From: Plutella xylostella
Taxonomy: Eukaryota; Arthropoda; Insecta; Lepidoptera; Plutellidae
NCBI RefSeq assembly: GCF_932276165.1
Contig: NC_063998.1
Coordinates: 3,608,501-3,672,500, forward strand
Length of the DNA: 64,000 bases
Reading direction: 5' to 3'
The position numbers and the translations under genes are program-made. The notes under the pieces are model-generated. The model did no database searches, was not told the DNA's origin, and worked only from the letters and a program-made list of their open reading frames with translations. Position 1 is the stretch's first letter. Each line of letters begins with the position of its first letter. Positions 60,101 through 64,000 of the stretch are shown here, piece after piece.

Positions 60101-62967
60101 AGAGCGACTGTCCCGGCGGCGAGGACGAAAGAGACGACAGATGCAAGCCGTCCACTTGTGCCCCGTATATGTTTAGGTGTTCCAATGGGAAGTGCATCTT
60201 TAAGACTTGGGTAAGTGGATTTAGTTTATATTTGTTGGAAAATTTAATTAATAGAACTAACATCATACTTGGGTTTGATTGCGCGCGTCCTTACAAAAGG
60301 ATCAACTCGTGGGTGTGCGACGGAGAGAGCGACTGTCCCGGCGGCGACGATGAGAGAGACGACAGATGCAAGCAGTCCACTTGCGCTCCGTATATGTTTA
60401 GGTGTTCCAATGGGAAGTGCATCTTTAAGACTTGGGTAAGTGGATTTAGTTTATTTATGACGTGGTTTTTCGTTTATATTTGTTGGAAAATGTACATAAT
60501 AGAAACAACTCGTGGGTGTGCGACGGAGAGAGCGACTGTCCCGGCGGCGAGGACGAAAGAGACGACAGATACAAGCAGTCCACTTGCGCTCCCTATATGT
60601 TTAGATGCTCCAATGGGAAGTGCATCTTTAAGACTTGGGTAAGTTGATTTTAGAGGCTGTTTCGTTTATATTTGTTTGGTAAATTTAAGTAAATAATAGA
60701 AATAGACAATCAGAAATATCCGAGGAAGTTGTATTCCATTTTTTTTAAATCATTTATTTATCCCAAATACATGTTTTTACTTAATTCTATCTAGCCACTA
60801 TCGAAAACCACTAGGTTTATCTGTAGCAGCGAATGATTGATGAAGCATTAATAGATTATAACAAAATGGTGGGGCCTATGTATGAATATTATGCTAACTC
60901 ATGATTTACTTTATATTGTTGCCTTCAGTACATCCTTCCACCCTATTTACCAAAACTAAAAAAAAACTAGCGAATCTAACATAGGCAAATAAATCTAACC
61001 CTTAAAAGATCAAAATCATAAACATCTTTAAATAAACCAACAAATATAACTTTAAAATGTACCCATATTACTTGAACTCCACTGGTTATTCGACCGAAAA
61101 AAATCTTGACCTAGACAAAGCAATATATCCCAAACCCTCAACACCTACCTAATAAACCTCAATCCCCACCAGCTATGCGACGGCGAGAACGACTGTCAAG
61201 ACGAAGAGCAATCTGATGAGAAGAACTGCTCGTCCATAGGCCAGAGCAAGCTGATCCCGCGGCCCGAGACGCCGGTCGAGTTCCCCACTAATGTCAGCTG
61301 CCCCGACTGGATGTATAAATGCGATAATGGGTAAGGAGTTTGTAAATTGTACCTTTGTAAGGGTGTTGTATACACACAACTTATTGATCAATTATGGGTG
61401 AACGAAAGAATAGAGACAATGCGGTGAAAGGTTAATAAATGAGTAGGAGTCTTTTTTGTAGCGTGCCGGTGGCAAATAATGGGGTTAATTTGGGGTTTGT
61501 CATCGTGAAAGGATAAGCCAGTTAGAATAGTGTCAGTCGCTGACTACCCAAGATGTGTAATAAAGACGAGGAGCAGTCTGACGAGAAGAACTGCTCGTCC
61601 ATAGGCCAGAGCAAGCTGATCCCGCGGCCCGAGACGCCGGTCGAGTTCCCCACCAACGTCAGCTGCCCCGACTGGATGTATAAGTGCGATAATGGGTAAG
61701 AAGTTTGGTAAATATACCTATGGTTTGTAAGGGTTTTGTATACACACAACTTATTGATGAAAGGTTAATAAATGAGTATAGGAGTCTTTTTCGTAGCGTG
61801 CCGGTGGCAAATACTGGGGTTCATTCGGGGTTTGTCACCGTGAAAGGATAAGGCAGTTAGAATAGTGTCAGTCGCTGACTACCCAAGCTGTATAATAAAG
61901 ACGAGGAGCAGTCGGATGAGAAGAACTGCTCGTCCATAGGCCAGAGCAAGCTGATCCCGCGGCCCGAGACGCCGGTCGAGTTCCCCACCAATGTCAGCTG
62001 CCCCGACTGGATGTATAAGTGCGATAATGGGTAAGGCGTTTGTTAATTGTACATATGATTTGTAAGGGTTTTGTGTACACACAACTTATTGATGAATAAT
62101 GGGTGAACGAAAGAATAGACAAAATGCGGTGAAAGGTTAATGAATGAGTAGGAATCTTTTTCGTGGCGTGCCGGTGGCAAATACTGGAGTTGGTTTGGGA
62201 TTCGTCACCGTGAAAGAATAAGCCAGTTAGAATAGTGTCAGTCGCTGACTACCCAACCTAATAAAGACAAGGAGCAATCAGATGAGAAGAACTGCTCGTC
62301 CATAGGCCAGAGCAAGCTGATCCCGCGGCCCGAGACGCCGGTCGGGTTCCCCACCAATGTCAGCTGCCCCGACTGGATGTATAAATGCGATAATGGGTAA
62401 GGACTTATCAAAATATGCTTGACTTTCGTATCATCAGCCTATAATCCACTGCTGGACATAGACCACTCCCAAGGAGCGCCACAACACTCGGTCCTCGGCC
62501 TTCCTCATCCAGCCACTTGCTTGGCTTTGTGTGGTGTATATCCTTAAGCTGAGTCCATATTTATATAATTTGCGCGTATCTTTTATCCGTATGCAAGCGT
62601 TTCATGAACGCAAATATGAGTACGTCGAATGATTATAACTTATAATAAATTACGCCGTATAAGTTATTATATGACGAAAGGTGGCATAAAAATTGGAGTT
62701 TACTGGCCCATGATGACTGACTTTCCCATCTTTAATAGATTTTAAACGAACCTATGAGGAAAAAATAAGCATTTTAATGAAACTCGCCAATAAATCTCCC
62801 CACCAGAAAATGCCTCCCCTACTGGTGGCGCTGCGACCGCATCAACGACTGCGGCGACAACTCGGACGAGCGCGGCTGCGGGCTCGTGTACGACACGGCG
62901 CCCGACAAGCCGGCCGACCCCGCGCGCCAGCCCCAGTGCGGCAAGAACCAGTTCACGTGCGAGCCCG
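45115..62967 (+). CDS. SORL1: Sortilin-related receptor (SorLA/SORL1), 5' part
   Basis: Fourteen exons: 45115-45357, 46041-46295, 47049-47210, 47513-47758, 51706-51968, 52984-53171, 53577-53658, 55567-55830, 56215-57739, 58410-58554, 59084-59208, 59621-59836, 61173-61330 and 62807-62967. All phases agree for about 1344 codons, and the gene continues past the window. Order: signal peptide (1-23), propeptide ending at furin site RAKR (63-66), Vps10p beta-propeller and 10CC module (about 82-740), YWTD propeller (IYWADI, LFWTDW, IYWVDA, MYWDDW; about 750-1010), EGF-like module, then LDLa repeats 1-5 and the start of the sixth. Diagnostic stretches are LNDSHQQLMVHW, YECDFGF and GYRKIDGD. SorLA is a type I sorting receptor cycling between Golgi and endosomes with retromer. 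The FN3, transmembrane and cytosolic parts must lie downstream. The last donor (62968) is uncertain. Confidence 0.93.
48785..48945 (-). mobile_element. SINE family 2, 5'-truncated copy
   Basis: On the plus strand it reads the reverse complement of the 20041-20370 body: TTTGCACCTGGCTTTCTCGA, CCAAGGTCTAAACTCCTTGC, then CGGGTTCACACATCTAGATG. It stops before the tRNA-like head. In SORL1 intron 4. Confidence 0.75.
50650..50835 (-). mobile_element. SINE family 1, 5'-truncated copy
   Basis: Nearly identical to the 28297 element over its body and 3' part. It breaks off at ATCTGCCCCAGCCG, losing the tRNA-like head with its B-box, as expected for an incomplete reverse transcript. In SORL1 intron 4. 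Confidence 0.8.
52020..52220 (+). mobile_element. Old degenerate SINE family 1 copy
   Basis: GGGGCAGATATTTTGTTTTA and GATACACCTCTGCCTATGCC match the body of the family 1 SINE with many changes. The head is absent. In SORL1 intron 5. Confidence 0.55.
53659..55566. other. SORL1 intron 7, nothing recognised
   Basis: 1.9 kb of AT-rich sequence. No repeats matching other families in the window and no coding ORF were noticed. Confidence 0.4.
57955..58090 (-). mobile_element. Probable LINE 3' tail in SORL1 intron 9
   Basis: AGAATATTCTTTATTTGTAC followed by TGGCGGTCTTATCGCTTCAA is the inverted form of a LINE 3' tail that I associate with Lepidoptera (a small hairpin of GCGATAAG type). No ORF remains. 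Confidence 0.45.
58111..58362. mobile_element. MITE family F in SORL1 intron 9
   Basis: 252 bp with terminal inverted repeats of about 37 bp: TATAGTCGTCGAAATATAAT then AGGCCCGTTTGGACAGCT on the left, and AGCTGTCCAAACGGGCCT then AGTATATTTCGACGACTATA on the right. It ends 48 bp before exon 10. Confidence 0.8.
58541..58645 (+). repeat. Tandemly repeated exon 10 splice donor
   Basis: The 20-bp unit CCGACGAACTAGGTAATGTA occurs three times in a row and a fourth related donor context, GAAGAACTAGGTAATG, follows. Candidate GT donors lie at 58555, 58575, 58595 and 58634. Only the first keeps the SORL1 frame: moving to the second adds 20 nt that end in an in-frame TAG. Confidence 0.8.
59705..60642 (+). 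repeat. Five-copy LDLa exon-fragment array 1
   Basis: Copies start at 59705, 59891, 60079, 60304 and 60507 (spacings 186, 188, 225 and 203 bp). Each copy spans 132 nt from AACTCGTGG to the TGG before GTAAGT and encodes WVCDGESDCPGGEDERD then STCAPYMFRCSNGKCIFKTW. That is the C-terminal half of one LDLa repeat plus the N-terminal half of the next. Copy 1 belongs to true exon 12. Copies 2 and 5 have Cys to Tyr at the last cysteine of the first half (DDRYKQ). Copies 2-5 lack a pyrimidine-rich acceptor, and the nearest AG leaves 4 nt, breaking phase. Confidence 0.85.
60643..61172. other. SORL1 intron 12, terminal part
   Basis: 530 bp of AT-rich sequence between array 1 and exon 13, ending in the normal acceptor AATCCCCACCAG. 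No other feature seen. Confidence 0.45.
61173..62402 (+). repeat. Four-copy LDLa exon-fragment array 2
   Basis: The block GAGAAGAACTGCTCGTCCAT recurs at about 61219, 61580, 61918 and 62285. Each copy runs to the donor after TGCGATAATGG. The first is true exon 13, coding LCDGENDCQDEEQSDEKNC then CPDWMYKCDNG. The three others start at AAAGAC(G/A)AGGAGCA, lack the CDGENDC codons and have no polypyrimidine acceptor, so each would be a broken LDLa half. The intron parts between copies are also repeated (for example AGTGTCAGTCGCTGACTACC). Copies differ by scattered substitutions. Confidence 0.85.
62430..62525 (-). mobile_element. LINE tail fragment in SORL1 intron 13
   Basis: On the minus strand this reads GGCTGGATGAGGAAGGCCGA then GTGTTGTGGCGCTCCTTGGG and CCAGCAGTGGATTATAGGCT, matching the LINE tail at about 44480-44560. 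It is inverted relative to SORL1. Confidence 0.65.
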
Positions 62968-63501
62968 GTCAGTGTGTGTTGTAGTGTAGTACAGTCGGCA
63001 TGTAGTGTGTAGTGTGTACAACTCGGACGAGCGCGGCTGCGGGCTCGTGTACGACACGGCGCCCGACAAGCCGGCCGACCCCGCGCGCCAGCCCCAGTGC
63101 GGCAAGAACCAGTTCACGTGCGAGCCCGGTCAGTGTGTGTTGTAGTGTAGTACAGTCGGCATGTAGTGTGTAGTGTGTACAACTCGGACGAGCGCGGCTG
63201 CGGGCTCGTGTACGACACGGCGCCCGACAAGCCGGCCGACCCCGCGCGCCAGCCCCAGTGCGGCAAGAACCAGTTCACGTGCGAGCCCGGTCAGTGTGTG
63301 TTGTAGTGTAGTACAGTCGGCATGTAGTGTGTAGTGTGTACAACTCGGACGAGCGCGGCTGCGGGCTCGTGTACGACACGGCGCCCGACAAGCCGGCCGA
63401 CCCCGCGCGCCAGCCCCAGTGCGGCAAGAACCAGTTCACGTGCGAGCCCGGTCAGTGTATGTTGTAGTGTAGTGTGGTCCGACACACGGCGTGTAGTGTG
63501 T
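62858..63501 (+). repeat. Four-copy 161-bp tandem repeat, array 3
   Basis: Copies start at 62858, 63019, 63180 and 63341, exactly 161 bp apart and apparently identical until the end of the fourth. Each holds the 3' part of SORL1 exon 14 (NSDERGCGLVYD to CGKNQFTCEPG) plus the donor GTCAGTGTG and about 50 bp of intron (TGTAGTGTGTAGTGTGTACA). Copies 2-4 have no acceptor in front. Read straight through, each unit meets TAG soon after the donor. Confidence 0.9.
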
Positions 63502-63514
63502 ACTACTGTGCAGC

Positions 63515-63683
63515 GATCACAGGATTCGATACTATTTTCGAATCTACACAAACATATGGAGAAAACAAATGTCACTTTTGGAACTGATAAATTTGCCTTA
63601 CATTTTGACAGTGACAGTTGACGATACTGTTCTTTTTCCATAATGTTTGTGTAGTTTCGAAAATAGTATCGAATCCTCTGATC
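63515..63683. mobile_element. Palindromic MITE G after array 3
   Basis: 169 bp. The left arm is GATCACAGGATTCGATACTA then TTTTCGAA, and the right arm TTCGAAAA then TAGTATCGAATCCTCTGATC. About 46 bp pair. The centre contains TGTCACTTTTGG and GACAGTGACAG. It may have inserted into a further exon 14 copy, since degenerate exon 14 sequence follows directly. Confidence 0.75.
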
Positions 63684-63685
63684 AT

Positions 63686-63735
63686 GCTTCTGGTGGCGCT
63701 GCGATCGCATCAACGATTTTGGCAAATGAACACAA
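63686..63735 (+). pseudogene. Degenerate copy of SORL1 exon 14
   Basis: CTTCTGGTGGCGCTGCGATC followed by GCATCAACGA matches CTACTGGTGGCGCTGCGACC/GCATCAACGA at the 5' part of exon 14. It then diverges (TTTTGGCAAATGA instead of CTGCGGCGAC), losing two LDLa cysteines and gaining a stop. It is the only duplicate here that keeps the 5' side of the exon. Confidence 0.65.
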
Positions 63736-64000
63736 CAAGAATCAAGAGGAAAAGAAGCAGCTGTTCTACAGGAAGCTGTTGCCAGAAGGGTATAGTAAGA
63801 CCGAAGTGGGTGACTCAGAAGGTCATGTCATGCCGAACAACGTACTTAACCACTTTTGTAACACCCTGTATAATAAAGATACATTTGTTAGATATCTTTA
63901 AGATTCTTCTCGATTTCGTCTTTTCAGAATTACTTTTTTAATTCACACTGCCTTCGAAAAATTTACTGATAAAATCGCACCCTCTAAATATCCATTCCCC
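63736..64000. other. Right edge, inside the SORL1 intron
   Basis: Ends within the intron that follows exon 14. The ORFs at 63618-63941 and 63647-63901 run in different frames across the MITE and are not convincing as genes. The remaining SORL1 exons must lie to the right. Confidence 0.4.

Noticed and set aside
59714..60214. A single 166-aa coding exon spanning LDLa copies 1 and 2
   Set aside because: It reads through a GTAAGT donor and an intron-like AT-rich spacer and switches frame in copy 3. The normal donor joins exon 13 to complete LDLa 4.
63291..63725. 144-aa minus-strand ORF at the right edge
   Set aside because: It covers the antisense of the 161-bp repeat and the palindrome; low-complexity repeated composition, no domain.
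1..64000. CRISPR arrays, bacterial operons, phage or viral genes
   Set aside because: No evenly spaced repeat-spacer structure, no bacterial gene signals, and all solid genes are spliced insect genes.

Overview
This is nuclear DNA from an insect, most likely a moth or butterfly. The genes are split by GT/AG introns. The background is AT-rich. tRNA-derived SINEs, LINE tails and inverted-repeat MITEs of the lepidopteran kind occur in introns and between genes. There are no operons, CRISPR arrays or bacterial signals.

Six protein genes could be assembled exon by exon with all splice phases agreeing. On the minus strand at 8.5-11.0 kb is a WD40 protein of the WRAP53/TCAB1 type (438 aa). On the plus strand at 11.6-26.9 kb is hormone-sensitive lipase (15 coding exons, 822 aa, complete catalytic triad). 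On the minus strand at 31.2-32.5 kb is N-alpha-acetyltransferase NAA50/San (175 aa, first coding exon only 8 nt). On the plus strand at 33.1-39.15 kb is a mitochondrial-type cytochrome P450 (10 exons, 565 aa). On the minus strand at 39.7-41.0 kb is the DREAM/MuvB subunit LIN52 (122 aa). On the plus strand at 41.5-43.5 kb is ribosomal protein S19 (153 aa). From 45.1 kb to the right edge runs the 5' part of a sortilin-related receptor (SORL1/SorLA): signal peptide, furin site, Vps10p domain, YWTD propeller, EGF-like module and the start of an LDLa cluster. About 1344 codons are in the window and the gene continues past the edge.

The first six genes form three head-to-head pairs (TCAB1/HSL, NAA50/P450, LIN52/RpS19). 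Each pair is separated by about 0.5-0.6 kb that probably holds a shared promoter region. The products belong to unrelated pathways (telomerase RNP, lipolysis, N-terminal acetylation, oxidative metabolism or steroidogenesis, cell-cycle transcription, translation, receptor sorting), so the pairing is probably architectural.

Regions 1-8.5 kb, 27-31 kb and 43.5-45.1 kb have no recognisable host gene and contain transposon remnants.

The most unusual structure is repeated partial duplication of exons inside genes. HSL exon 7 has two extra 136-nt 3'-half copies, separated by a nested transposon cluster with a 3-bp TTA target duplication. SORL1 has three consecutive tandem arrays of LDLa-coding exon fragments (5, 4 and 4 copies) and a splice donor repeated four times. 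Most extra copies lack a usable acceptor or have lost a cysteine, so I read them as pseudo-exons or raw material for repeat gain, to be tested with RNA. I did not find a convincing new biochemical system.
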